A DNA stretch of 36,813 nt from Planctomycetales bacterium (GTDB lineage Bacteria > Planctomycetota > Planctomycetia > Isosphaerales > Isosphaeraceae): assembly GCA_027451885.1 (NCBI GenBank), contig DAIDHX010000211.1, positions 1 through 36,813 on the forward strand. The letters are read 5' to 3'. Of this stretch, positions 15,972 through 24,617 are shown in pieces; the first letter of the stretch is position 1, and every line of letters begins with the position of its first letter. Under the pieces are notes generated by a model. That model searched no databases. It was not told the DNA's origin and saw only the letters and a list, made by a program, of their open reading frames with translations. The translations under genes and the position numbers were made by a program.

Positions 15972-17078
15972 ATGCTGAATCTCGGGATCGTCGTCGCGGT
16001 GGTCGCGGTCGGGTCGGGCGCTTCCGACATTGAGCATTCCCGGCTTCTCGAGATTGTCCGCGAGCGGAGCACAATTCGAACCGGCGAGTTCACAATCACA
16101 ATCAAACAGATTTTGAACAAACGCGACCCCGCGAACGATGGCGTCGAGAGACAGGAACATATTTGGTTCAATGCCGATCGGAGCGCGTACCGTCTCGATA
16201 AGACAGCGAGCCGGGGCGAAAACGGCGAGGAACCAAGGAACTCACGTCACGCGTTCGACGGCAAGTCACATAAACTAATCGACTGGGTTGGCTCGCCGAA
16301 CGCGGCCATGAGGGAGTATACAAGAGGATTCATGCAGCGGAACCCGCCGTTTCTAACCCCCGTCACGGACCCCCGACTTCTGGGGATCTACCCAGCGATG
16401 TACGGCATGCTCTCGAATTACTCGTTGACGGATGTCGAACGGATCGCGACCAGAATCAGCAGATCGGTTCGACAAGAACTCGCAGACGGCTATACCGAGA
16501 CCTACTTCCGGAAGTTGGAGCGAGATGGAAAGTCTCATGAACGAAACGTTGAGTACCAGTATTCCAGGGAAGGACTGCCGAAATCCGTCGTCATCCTTGG
16601 CGGCGGGGAATCGAACCCAATCCGGATCGAGATGAATGAGTTCTACCCACCGGGCGCGACTAGAGCGACCCTCCCATCCTTCATTGAGGTCAAACGACAT
16701 GAGTCGGGGGACCTTGTTCTGCACGAGCAATTGAGCATTGAATCAGCCGAGGTGAACAAGCCGATCGATCCCGCGGTGTACAGTTGGAAGGCGCTCGGCC
16801 CGGTGAAGGGTGCGCCGCTGATGGTGGACGGCGAGCGATTCGACGCGAATAACGATCCAATTCTCCTGGAATGGGACGGCGAGCGCTTTCGACCTGCCCT
16901 CCCCCACTCCCAGCACGCCGCGGTCAAGGCCGCGGTCGCCGCCAAGGCGATCACGCCCGCCGGTGGAAACTCCTTGATGATCTGGGCTTCTTACCTGGTG
17001 GCGCTGGCCTGCGGCCTGGCGCTCGTCGCTCGGCTCCTGTTCAAGGGGCGCGGAGGCAACCCGACCCCTGCGTCCTGA
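15972..17078 (+). CDS. Exported protein with C-terminal membrane anchor, unknown function
   Basis: 368 residues from the ATG at 15972, with GGAG at 15961-15964. There is a short N-terminal hydrophobic segment (MLNLGIVVAVVAVGSGAS) and a C-terminal membrane helix (SLMIWASYLVALACGLALVA) followed by a positive tail. The middle has alternating strands and charged loops (GEFTITIKQIL, HIWFNADRSAYRLDK, LVLHEQLSIESAEVN). This resembles planctomycete exported proteins that read like a lipoprotein-localisation (LolA-type) beta sheet, but I cannot assign a family. It lies 39 bases before a DUF1559 gene on the same strand, so cotranscription is likely. Confidence 0.75.
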   Translation: MLNLGIVVAVVAVGSGASDIEHSRLLEIVRERSTIRTGEFTITIKQILNKRDPANDGVERQEHIWFNADRSAYRLDKTASRGENGEEPRNSRHAFDGKSHKLIDWVGSPNAAMREYTRGFMQRNPPFLTPVTDPRLLGIYPAMYGMLSNYSLTDVERIATRISRSVRQELADGYTETYFRKLERDGKSHERNVEYQYSREGLPKSVVILGGGESNPIRIEMNEFYPPGATRATLPSFIEVKRHESGDLVLHEQLSIESAEVNKPIDPAVYSWKALGPVKGAPLMVDGERFDANNDPILLEWDGERFRPALPHSQHAAVKAAVAAKAITPAGGNSLMIWASYLVALACGLALVARLLFKGRGGNPTPAS

Positions 17079-17117
17079 TCCGGTTCAGAGTTGAATCGCG
17101 AACGAGGAACCGAATCC

Positions 17118-18158
17118 ATGCCCACCCGCGGCCGACGCAAGGCGTTCACTCTGATCGAATTGCTGGTCACTGTGTCGATCATCGGCATTCTCGCCGCGCT
17201 TCTCGTGCCGGCGGTGCAATCGGCCCGAGAAGCCGCGCGGCGGTCGCAGTGCGGTGCGAACTTACGCCAGCTCGCACTCGCGATGCTGGGGTACCACGAC
17301 GCGTTCGGGGCGTTGCCAAGCGGCACGCCCGTCGCGCGTTACCCCGATGTGGGCGTCTTCGCGGGACCCAGTCCATTCGTCGCGGCGCTTCCCTTCGTCG
17401 ATCAAGCTCCCCTCTATGATTCGATTAATTTCAACAAGAACATTTATACGTACGCAAATCAGACGGCCCATGCCACGGGCCTGGAACTGCTCTGGTGCCC
17501 GAGCGACGCTTCCTCGCTGCGTATGGCCACAGCCCATCCCGACGCCTACCTCGACATCCCGGCCGGGCGATTCATCACGGCCCACTCGAGCTATCTGGCC
17601 TGCGCAGGGGTGTTTTATCATCTCACCTTCAAGCTTGGCCTGCTTCCCTCCTTGACAGGTCAGGATAACGGCATGGCATTCGTGAATAGCCACATCAGGA
17701 TCGCGGAGGTCGGCGACGGCACGAGCAATACGCTGCTTCTTGGAGAACGATCTTACGGAGACCTTGGTCCCAGCGATCGTGCCCTGGCGGCCTGGTGGTT
17801 CGACGGTTGGCTGGGCGACACGGTCTTCTGCACGCTGTTTCCGATCAATTCGGCGCGGCGGTTCCCGGCTGTGGAAGGTGCGTTCGGCAGCTCCGATCCC
17901 CTCGACTACGTGGGCATCGGCTCGGCGGGAAGCCGGCACCCTTTGGGTGCGAATTTCGCTTTCGCGGATGGTTCCGTGCGCTTCATCCAGGAGACGATCT
18001 CGAGCTGGCCGATCGACCCGCGGACGGATATGCCGGTTGGGGTCGACGGGGACCTCACCCATCTTTATGTGATGACTCCTGGCGTACGTTACGGCGTTTA
18101 TCAGTCGCTTTCGACGCGGAATGGCGGCGAGGTGGTGTCGAGCGGCGGCTTGCCCTGA
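17118..18158 (+). CDS. DUF1559 pseudopilin-like protein (type IV pilin N-terminal methylation motif)
   Basis: 346 residues from the ATG at 17118 (GAGGAA upstream); a TTG at 17091 is weaker. The N-terminus RRKAFTLIELLVTVSIIGIL is a canonical prepilin leader: cleavage after the residue preceding FTLIE, then a hydrophobic helix continuing to LVPAVQSAREAARRSQCGANL. That last stretch is the hallmark of planctomycete DUF1559 (SBP_bac_10) proteins. Near the C-terminus HPLGANFAFADGSVRFI is the conserved H-x-G-G/A-x-N-x-x-x-x-D-G-S-V motif. These proteins occur in dozens of copies per planctomycete genome and are thought to be type II/IV secretion pseudopilins, but individual roles are unknown. A prepilin peptidase is expected elsewhere. 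Confidence 0.95.
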   Translation: MPTRGRRKAFTLIELLVTVSIIGILAALLVPAVQSAREAARRSQCGANLRQLALAMLGYHDAFGALPSGTPVARYPDVGVFAGPSPFVAALPFVDQAPLYDSINFNKNIYTYANQTAHATGLELLWCPSDASSLRMATAHPDAYLDIPAGRFITAHSSYLACAGVFYHLTFKLGLLPSLTGQDNGMAFVNSHIRIAEVGDGTSNTLLLGERSYGDLGPSDRALAAWWFDGWLGDTVFCTLFPINSARRFPAVEGAFGSSDPLDYVGIGSAGSRHPLGANFAFADGSVRFIQETISSWPIDPRTDMPVGVDGDLTHLYVMTPGVRYGVYQSLSTRNGGEVVSSGGLP

Positions 18159-18175
18159 GCTTGGGCGGGGAGGTC

Positions 18176-21100
18176 TTACGCCATCCTGTGCCTCGGCTTG
18201 GGATCCTTGAAGTGCTGGCGGAGGCTGGGATTGAGGCCGTAGCCGATCGCCAGCAGCTTGAGCGGGTGCAAGGTCCGTTTGGGAACGCCCTGCTCCATTT
18301 GAATCCGGCATGCGCCGCATTCCGTGGCGCCGATTTCGATGTCGTCGTCGCGGAGCCGTTTGACCAGCCCGCGGCCCGCGCGGCGCGACAGCCAGAATCG
18401 ATCCCGCGCAAGTCCGTACGTGCCCCCCATGCCGGAGCAACCGCGATCGATGAAATGCACGTCGAGGCCGAGCACGCTCCGCAGCAGCTCGTATCCTGGC
18501 TTGCCCACGTCGAGCGCACGCATGTGGCACGGCTGGTGATAGCCCACCCGCGCGGCGAAGGGCTCGGACGGCCGGGGCAGAAGCCCGCGCTCGGCAAGCC
18601 CAAGCAGGTACTGGCCCACGTCCATGGTATTGGCCGCAACGAGCCCCGCGTCCAGATCGTCGGTGAGCCGGGTGTATTCGCGCCTGAGCATGAGTGCGGC
18701 GGTTGGCTCGGAGCAAACCACGGTGTAGCCGTCGCGAACGGCGGTTGCGAGCTCGCGTAGATTCACAAGCGCGAGCTCGCGCGCGTGCTCAACGTCGCCC
18801 GCGATCAGGGCCGACATTCCCGAGGCGAGCTGCCTGCGTGGAACATAAACATTCACGTCGGCGAGCTGGAGCACGGAGAGCACCGACTCGGCCAGTTCCT
18901 GGTCATAATAATTGGCGAAGACGTCGACGAAATACGCGACGCGCGCCCCGGGCCGGCCTGGCCGGGGTTTGGTCAGCCCGCGCCTGGCAGCGCGCTCGAC
19001 GAACGAGGTGCGTGCGACGCGTGGCAGGATGCGCCTGCGGGAGAGGCCGAAGAGCCGCTCGAGCAGCCAGCGCGGGGTGCGATTGCCGAGCAAGAGGTTC
19101 GCCAGGTTGGGCAGCCGCGTGCCCAGCCGCGCCCAGATCTCGATCCGCGAGAAGATCCAGTCGCCGAGCGACAGGCCGTGATTCTCCACGTAGGCGGCCT
19201 TGGCCTCGAACATGAGCCGGGAGACGTCGACGCCGGAGGGGCATTCGGATTCGCAGAGTGAGCAATGTATGCACAGATCAGCACGTTCCTTGAGCTCGGG
19301 TGCGCCCCAGAGCCTGGGGTCGACGCGGCCGGCTGCGATCTGGCGGATCAGGTTGGCCTGGCCGCGGGGCGATGCCTCCTCGCGTCTGGTGGCGCGAAAG
19401 CTGGGGCACATGCGCATGGTGGCGTCGAGCGTGCGGCAGGCCCCGCAACCGTTGCATGCCGACGCGGTTTCAACCAGCGACAAATCGGGCCAGCGCATGG
19501 CGGGCTCAAGGATCATTCCAGGCGCGGCCGATTCCCGATCAGGCGTGGCCGCGGCCACCTCGCCTGCGCTGTCGAGAACCACGGCCGGGGTCTCAGCGCT
19601 CGAGGATGCGCTGGCGCTTGGCCCCGAATCAGCGGGGCGCGAAGGCGCCACCCGCGTGCGCAGATCGAGCGAAAAGCCGCGAATGTCCTCCGAGACAACC
19701 TTGCCCGGATTGAGCAGATTCATCGGATCGAACGCGTGCTTGATCTCGTGAAAGACCTGCATCAGGTCGCCGTACTGGATGCGCAGGAACGGCGTGCGCG
19801 AAAGCCCAAGCGCCTGGCTCGACGAGATCGCGCCGCCGGCCTTCACAACGATGTCGTAAACCTCGGCGGCAAGCGGCTCGAGCCGCGCCCGATCTTCCTC
19901 GGCCGAAAGATCAAGGTAGGGGCGGAACTGGAGCCGGCCGTCGCCATGGCCAGAAAAGGTCCAGGTGACGTTTCTGCGTTGGAACAGGTCGCGGAGTCTG
20001 CGTGAGGCGGTGGCGAGCTGCTCGCGAGGTACGGAGATATCGTCGAGAAACGGGATCGGCCGCGCGCGTGTGCGCGGGCGCAGGAGCAGCGGCTCGACCT
20101 GGCGTTTGAGGCTGGCGAGTCGATCGCAATCGGCGCGGCGGAAGCTGGAAAGCGGCGTGGCGTCGAGATAGGGGCTGCGGAGCGCGAGATCGTTCGCCTT
20201 GCGTGCACCCAGGGCCACCTGGGCGGGATCGTCCGACTCGAACACAGCCACCACAACCGCTTCGGACGCCGGCTCCAGCCATTCTCGGAAGAACGGGATC
20301 TTGTCATGGGCGAGCCGGATGGCGCGGCGATCGTGGATGACGACGGACGTCGCGCCAAGGGCCGGGTCAGCGAGATGCGAGGCATGCACGAGCGCCTCGG
20401 ACAGCCGGCCGAACGAGGCCACAGCCGCGGCGATCGCCGCGGGGATTGGCGAGGTGCGCAGAGTGGCACGGAGCAGAATTGCCAGCGTGCCTTCCGATCC
20501 CGCGATCAGGCGCGGCAAGTGAACGCCCTGGTCATCCGCGGCGCGGGCAAGCGCGTAGCCGCCGCGATTGAGCGGGCACGCCGGCGCATTGCGGGCGAGT
20601 CTCACCTTGCTGGAGCGATGGATGGCGTGCAGCTTCTTGGTGATCAACTCCAGGAATGTGCTCGGCTCGGCCTCGTATTCGGGCCAGGGGATGAAACCGA
20701 GTTCGACGGCGTCGGCTTGCGCGAGCACGACCGAGGCGCGCTCGACCTTGTCGCCGATGGAACCGTGGCGCGTGGAGGACGGTCCAGAGGCGTCCACCGC
20801 GATCATGCCGCCGATGGTGGAGACGTCGGAATCCTCTGGCGCGGGGTCGAGCCTGCGGCCCAGCGGCGCGAGCCGAAGATTGATCTCGTCGAGCACCACG
20901 CCCGCCTCGACGGTCACCCGGTCGTCGGCGATTGCGAGCGTCTTGCGGAAGTGGCGGCCAAGGTCGACGACCAGCCCAGGACCAAGCCCGCCGCCGCTGG
21001 AATCGGTCCCCGCCCCGCGCACATGCAGCGGGATGCTGTTCTCAGCAGCGTATCGCACCAGGCTGCAAACGTCTTCCTCCCAGCGCGGGGCGACAACGCC

Positions 21101-21226
21101 CAGCGGATCGATCTCGTGCAGGCCGCCGTCGACGGCGTAAGGAGCCCGCTCGAGGGGCTCGAACCCGAGCTCGCCATCGATCAGACCACGCAGATCATCA
21201 AATATCCGGGCGCGTTGTTCATCCAC
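18176..21226 (-). CDS. GlcD-GlcF-type fusion: FAD-linked oxidase plus Fe-S / CCG domain oxidoreductase
   Basis: 1,016 residues from a GTG at 21226. The N-terminal FAD_binding_4 domain (about 40-185) shows VRGAGTDSSGGGLGPGLVVD and DSDVSTIGGMIAVDASGPSS. The FAD-oxidase C domain (about 240-510) ends HAFDPMNLLNPGKV. A Ser/Ala/Pro linker (about 525-570) leads to two 4Fe-4S ferredoxin sites: C591/C594/C597 with C607-P, and C652/C655/C658 with C662-P. Two CCG (cysteine-rich) domains are marked by YHQPCHMRALD, RGCSGMGGTYG and TECGACRIQMEQG. Such enzymes oxidise glycolate, D-lactate or a related 2-hydroxy acid at the membrane and pass electrons to quinone. The substrate cannot be fixed from sequence. 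The last residues match a nearby repeat. Confidence 0.92.
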   Translation of the reverse strand: MDEQRARIFDDLRGLIDGELGFEPLERAPYAVDGGLHEIDPLGVVAPRWEEDVCSLVRYAAENSIPLHVRGAGTDSSGGGLGPGLVVDLGRHFRKTLAIADDRVTVEAGVVLDEINLRLAPLGRRLDPAPEDSDVSTIGGMIAVDASGPSSTRHGSIGDKVERASVVLAQADAVELGFIPWPEYEAEPSTFLELITKKLHAIHRSSKVRLARNAPACPLNRGGYALARAADDQGVHLPRLIAGSEGTLAILLRATLRTSPIPAAIAAAVASFGRLSEALVHASHLADPALGATSVVIHDRRAIRLAHDKIPFFREWLEPASEAVVVAVFESDDPAQVALGARKANDLALRSPYLDATPLSSFRRADCDRLASLKRQVEPLLLRPRTRARPIPFLDDISVPREQLATASRRLRDLFQRRNVTWTFSGHGDGRLQFRPYLDLSAEEDRARLEPLAAEVYDIVVKAGGAISSSQALGLSRTPFLRIQYGDLMQVFHEIKHAFDPMNLLNPGKVVSEDIRGFSLDLRTRVAPSRPADSGPSASASSSAETPAVVLDSAGEVAAATPDRESAAPGMILEPAMRWPDLSLVETASACNGCGACRTLDATMRMCPSFRATRREEASPRGQANLIRQIAAGRVDPRLWGAPELKERADLCIHCSLCESECPSGVDVSRLMFEAKAAYVENHGLSLGDWIFSRIEIWARLGTRLPNLANLLLGNRTPRWLLERLFGLSRRRILPRVARTSFVERAARRGLTKPRPGRPGARVAYFVDVFANYYDQELAESVLSVLQLADVNVYVPRRQLASGMSALIAGDVEHARELALVNLRELATAVRDGYTVVCSEPTAALMLRREYTRLTDDLDAGLVAANTMDVGQYLLGLAERGLLPRPSEPFAARVGYHQPCHMRALDVGKPGYELLRSVLGLDVHFIDRGCSGMGGTYGLARDRFWLSRRAGRGLVKRLRDDDIEIGATECGACRIQMEQGVPKRTLHPLKLLAIGYGLNPSLRQHFKDPKPRHRMA

Positions 21227-21238
21227 GGAGACGCACGC

Positions 21239-21511
21239 TCACCACGTCCAGTCAGGAATCCCTGCGAAACAGGCAGGCCAGCCACGCTGACCCCAAACCG
21301 CGGGCGAGGACTCTGCGCTGAACCCGCACTCGCGCGACCGACCACGGTAACAGATCACAACGTCAGGCACGATGCGGTAGCCCACAGCTCCCGCCGCGAT
21401 GAACACACCAGACGGCCGCTCGATCCAACCCCGCGCTCGCACGAATTGTAACCGATCCCTGGCCCAGGCGAGCCCCAGCCCAAACACCGCCCCGCCTCCG
21501 CCAAATCTCAC
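21239..21511 (-). CDS. Small hypothetical hydrophobic protein upstream of the oxidoreductase
   Basis: 90 residues from a GTG at 21511, with GGGGA about eight bases upstream. The frame stays open to 21814 but overlaps the next gene on the other strand. Hydrophobic Gly-rich stretches (FGGGGAVFGLGLAWA and VFIAAGAVGYRIVPDVVI) suggest one or two membrane segments, and the tail is Trp-rich (WGQRGWPACFAGIPDWTW). It ends 12 bases before the start of the fusion oxidoreductase on the same strand, so it may be the first gene of that unit. No family is recognised and it could be chance. Confidence 0.4.
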   Translation of the reverse strand: MRFGGGGAVFGLGLAWARDRLQFVRARGWIERPSGVFIAAGAVGYRIVPDVVICYRGRSRECGFSAESSPAVWGQRGWPACFAGIPDWTW

Positions 21512-21695
21512 GAACCAAATTCCCCAGTCGCTGCGATCCAGCCGCTCAGGGTGAATCCGCCACTGAATTCGTGGCGGTTTGCAAGATCGATTGCTAAGAT
21601 CACTCTCTGACGTTTGTTTACGGGGATGATCGGAGCGCCTGGCCAGGCGCGTCGGTCCTCGGCCCGCTCCGTCTCCAACCCGAAGGGTTTTCCTT

Positions 21696-22772
21696 ATGCG
21701 TCGCGATGCCAAGCTCTTCGTGCTGGGCCTCTTGGCCGGCGTGTTGGCGGCCAACTCGGCCCACGCGCTCGACCGCCCCAGCGCAGACATCCTAAAAGAA
21801 CTGGACGCGCTCAAAGCGCCAAGCTTCGATCCCTCCAGGCGCCAGGAACAAGGATACGTTCAGAAGTTCCTGGAAGAGCGTGACAAATACATGGACAAGC
21901 GCGGCGAGCTCGCCATGGAGCTCTTCAAGGCCGCACCCGATAACGCACGCGTTCCCAACCTGCTCAACGAGCGCTGGCAGGCCATGGCCAACAAGGGCAA
22001 ATTCGACGAGCTGCTCAAGGAAGCCGAGGGCATCAGCGCCCATGGCTCGAACAAGCCGCTGCAAATTGCGGCCGCGTTCGCCGTGGCACGCGTCAAGCTG
22101 ATGAAGAGCGAGGACGGCAAGCCCGACCTCTCCGGCATCGACGCCTTCGCCAAGCTCGCGCCGAAGGATCAACGCGTCTCCGGCTTGCTCTACAGCGCAA
22201 CCTTCAGCACCAAGGATGAAGCGGTCAAGAAGAAGCTTGAGGATCGGCTCCTCAAGGACTATCCGGACTCGATGTACGTGAGCTTCATCCAGGGGGCAAG
22301 GCGCCAGCGCGAGCAGATTGGCAAACCCTTCGAGCTCGAATTCAGCGACGCCGTCAAGGGCTCAACCGTCTCCGTCAAGAGCCTCAAGGGCAAGGTCGTC
22401 GTGGTCGACTTCTGGGCGACCTGGTGCGGCCCCTGCGTGGCCGAAATGCCGAAGATGAAGGAAATTTACGCCCAGTATCACGACAAGGGCGTGGAGTTCA
22501 TCGGCGTCAGCCTCGACCAGCCCAAGGACAAGGGCGGGCTCGAAGCGCTGCTGAAGTATGTCGATAAGAACGAGATCAAATGGCCCCAGTACTACCAGGG
22601 CAACGGCTGGGAGAGCGATTTCTCCAAGAAATGGGGCATCAACGCCATCCCGGCGATGTTCGTTGTCGACGCCGAGGGCAAGCTGTACTCGGTTGAGGCG
22701 CGCGGCAAGCTCGAGACCCTGATTCCCGAACTGCTCCAGAAGGCAAAGGACGCAGGCGCAGGCGGCCAGTAA
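21696..22772 (+). CDS. Exported TlpA/ResA-like thioredoxin-fold protein
   Basis: 358 residues with a signal peptide (RRDAKLFVLGLLAGVLAANSAHA). Residues about 27-200 form a helical domain of unknown role (LLNERWQAMANKGKFDELLK). From about 208 a TlpA-like AhpC/TSA-Redoxin domain begins with IGKPFELEF, then the strand VVVVDFWATWCGPCVAEMPK with redox site Cys244 and Cys247 (WCGPC), and the cis-proline loop NAIPAMFVVD (Pro319). The protein should act in the periplasm as a thiol-disulfide reductant, for example in cytochrome c maturation. The helical N-domain resembles those of other planctomycete TlpA-like proteins. A strong terminator follows, so it is the last or only gene of its unit. Confidence 0.92.
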   Translation: MRRDAKLFVLGLLAGVLAANSAHALDRPSADILKELDALKAPSFDPSRRQEQGYVQKFLEERDKYMDKRGELAMELFKAAPDNARVPNLLNERWQAMANKGKFDELLKEAEGISAHGSNKPLQIAAAFAVARVKLMKSEDGKPDLSGIDAFAKLAPKDQRVSGLLYSATFSTKDEAVKKKLEDRLLKDYPDSMYVSFIQGARRQREQIGKPFELEFSDAVKGSTVSVKSLKGKVVVVDFWATWCGPCVAEMPKMKEIYAQYHDKGVEFIGVSLDQPKDKGGLEALLKYVDKNEIKWPQYYQGNGWESDFSKKWGINAIPAMFVVDAEGKLYSVEARGKLETLIPELLQKAKDAGAGGQ

Positions 22773-22798
22773 CGCTGGCTCGGATACCGAAACCTCAC

Positions 22799-22841
22799 CC
22801 GCTCGTTCGCACCCTGGGTCCGGACGAGCGGTTTTTTGTTT
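22799..22841 (+). terminator. Rho-independent terminator after the TlpA-like gene
   Basis: CCGCTCGT (22799-22806) pairs perfectly with ACGAGCGG (22824-22831) around a 17-base loop, and six T follow at once (22832-22837), with three more after one G. It begins 27 bases after the stop codon. It ends just before the 3' end of the convergent folE gene. The minus strand lacks a good T run, so it mainly serves the plus strand. Confidence 0.85.
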
Positions 22842-22845
22842 CAGG

Positions 22846-23523
22846 CTACGATCTCGTACCAAAAATCAGCGACATCACCTCGCTCCGCGTGGCCAGCCTC
22901 TCCTTGAACACGCCACGCATGGCGCTCGTCACGAACGTGCTGTCCGGCTTGTTCACGCCCCGGATCGTCATGCAGCTATGGCTGGCCTCGATCACCACGG
23001 CCACCCCCTTGGCGTCAAGCTCGCGCATCAGCAGGTCGGCCACGTCCTCAGTCAACCGTTCCTGAAGCTGCGGCCGGCGGGCAAGCACGTCGATCACCCG
23101 GGGGATCTTGGAAAGCCCCACGACTTTCCCATTGGGCACATAGGCCACATGCGCCCGCCCCACCACCGGGAGCAAGTGGTGCTCGCAAAAACTCACCAGG
23201 CGAATATCCTTCACCAGCACCATTTCGTCATATTTTTGCGTGAACAACTTGCTCAGATGGACCCGGGGATCCTGGTGCAGGCCCTGGAAGACCTCGGCAT
23301 ACATTCGCGCCACGCGGTCGGGCGTTTCGCGCAGACCCTCGCGCTCGGGATCTTCCCCAACCGCCAGCAAGATCTCGCGGACCGCGCGACGAATTCGATC
23401 CAGATCGACCGGCGAGCGGCGCAGCTTCGCTGGAGCATCGTCCAGATCATCGACAGCGGCGGCAGGCACACCCAGGGAGCCGCCGTTCAACGACATGTGA
23501 TCCAGGGGAGAGTTCGCGGGCAT
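22846..23523 (-). CDS. folE: GTP cyclohydrolase I (type I FolE)
   Basis: 225 residues from the ATG at 23523; an ATG at 23496 is also possible. The whole fold is visible: DLDRIRRAVREILLAVGEDP, REGLRETPDRVARMYAEVF, then the zinc and active-site segment SFCEHHLLPVVGRAHVAYVP (the Cys and following His ligands), GLSKIPRVIDVLARRPQLQE and EASHSCMTIRGV with the second zinc-ligand Cys. It converts GTP to 7,8-dihydroneopterin triphosphate, the first step of folate synthesis and also the entry to the queuosine precursor pathway. A good promoter lies at 23696-23724, giving a leader of about 165 bases. Confidence 0.96.
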   Translation of the reverse strand: MPANSPLDHMSLNGGSLGVPAAAVDDLDDAPAKLRRSPVDLDRIRRAVREILLAVGEDPEREGLRETPDRVARMYAEVFQGLHQDPRVHLSKLFTQKYDEMVLVKDIRLVSFCEHHLLPVVGRAHVAYVPNGKVVGLSKIPRVIDVLARRPQLQERLTEDVADLLMRELDAKGVAVVIEASHSCMTIRGVNKPDSTFVTSAMRGVFKERLATRSEVMSLIFGTRS

Positions 23524-23695
23524 GGAGCGCTCATTCCCACCGCATCGACGAAACGCGCGCCAAGAGAATCGCTCGCGGCCCGTCGATCCCGCACGAATGC
23601 TCGCCCTTCCTGTAAGGCCGAGCATGCCTGTGCAAGAACCCATTGCGGCAATGTAAGTCTTTGAAAACCATTGACTTCCGCTAACAAACGGTCTT

Positions 23696-23724
23696 ATTGT
23701 ATGTCGCTCCAGGGGCAAAATCAA
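23696..23724 (-). promoter_or_regulatory. Predicted sigma-70-type promoter for folE
   Basis: On the minus strand TTGATT (23719-23724), a 17-base spacer and TACAAT (23696-23701) are close to the vegetative consensus. The DNA around it is AT-rich for this GC-rich window. Transcription would begin near 23689, upstream of folE. Confidence 0.5.
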
Positions 23725-23754
23725 GCGGCCAAGGGCAGGCGCTGGCCGGCGACT

Positions 23755-24432
23755 TCAGTTGGCGCTGAACGGCGGCGGATAGAGTCGGCCGCCGGAATTG
23801 CCCGGGTGCAGTTTCTCGAGCAACGCCGTCAGCATGGCGACGCGTTGATCGACCGAGGGCTCCGCGAGAAAGGACTGCTTGACCGCCGGCGGCAAGCCAA
23901 GCGCATGGGCCAGGATGTCTGACAAGGCGCCCAGCGAAAGCGGGGAGTGCAGCACGCTGGCCAGGTCTTCGTCGAGGGGTCTACGCTTTTCGTAAACCGA
24001 GCGGAAGAGCTCGAGTAACCGGGTTCGCCTGGGTTCGGAAGGCGCGTGGGAAGCGATGTCGTCAAGAATCCGGGCATCCGCGATGCGATAGAGCTTCTCG
24101 CTGGGGATCTCCCGCACCAGCCGCACCCGCTTGCATCCGACCAGGAGAATGTTAAACCGCCCGTCTGGCATGATTTCGTGCCGGACGATCTTGCCCACGC
24201 AGGCCACATCCATGATCGGCACCGGCTCCGTCCAGGGCGAATCGCCCGGGGCGGGGCGAATTTGCACCATCGTTACGAGCTGATCGCCATCGAGTGCGTC
24301 GCGCGTCATCTGGCGATAACGTGGCTCGAAGATGTGCAGCGGCAACAGGGCCTGCGGCAACAGAACCAGCCCGGGAAGCGGAAAGAGCCTGCAACGATTG
24401 GAGAAGCCCGGGATTTCGAGGTGCGAATCCAT
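23755..24432 (-). CDS. Lon N-terminal (LON substrate-binding) domain protein
   Basis: 225 residues from the ATG at 24432; in-frame starts at 24459 and 24507 exist. The sequence begins with the diagnostic RLFPLPGLVLLPQALLPLHI then FEPRYRQMTRDAL, continues with CVGKIVRHEIMPDGRFNILL and VGCKRVRLVREIP, and ends in a helical tail. This is the stand-alone LAN domain without the AAA or Ser/Lys peptidase parts of Lon. Stand-alone versions are common in bacteria and are thought to bind protein substrates, but no activity is established. It is transcribed toward folE with 231 bases between them. Confidence 0.93.
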   Translation of the reverse strand: MDSHLEIPGFSNRCRLFPLPGLVLLPQALLPLHIFEPRYRQMTRDALDGDQLVTMVQIRPAPGDSPWTEPVPIMDVACVGKIVRHEIMPDGRFNILLVGCKRVRLVREIPSEKLYRIADARILDDIASHAPSEPRRTRLLELFRSVYEKRRPLDEDLASVLHSPLSLGALSDILAHALGLPPAVKQSFLAEPSVDQRVAMLTALLEKLHPGNSGGRLYPPPFSAN

Positions 24433-24575
24433 CGAACCGCCCGGAAGGTTTTGCCTCATGACTTCAAGCGCGACGAGCGTGAAAAACAGGTTTCGCGAGC
24501 GTCCCATTGATTGGCGACCATCGCGCGGAACAGCCCGTGCAAGGGTCGATTGTCAGGAGCGATTAACTCTGGCAC

Positions 24576-24603
24576 ATTGTATGTTGATTTCGCCGCGCGA
24601 CAA
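24576..24603 (-). promoter_or_regulatory. Predicted sigma-70-type promoter for the Lon-domain gene
   Basis: On the minus strand TTGTCG (24598-24603), a 16-base spacer and TACAAT (24576-24581). The -10 and its flank (CATACAAT) are the same as in the folE promoter. The leader to 24432 would be about 137 bases. Confidence 0.4.
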
Positions 24604-24617
24604 GCCGCGTGCGGACC

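Noticed and set aside
20306-21451. 381-codon plus-strand frame
   Set aside because: Shadow of the GlcD-GlcF fusion, whose FAD and Fe-S motifs are on the minus strand.
23669-23700. Plus-strand promoter TTGACT with a TATTGT box
   Set aside because: No plus-strand gene follows for about 900 bases; the minus-strand promoter in the same DNA fits folE better.
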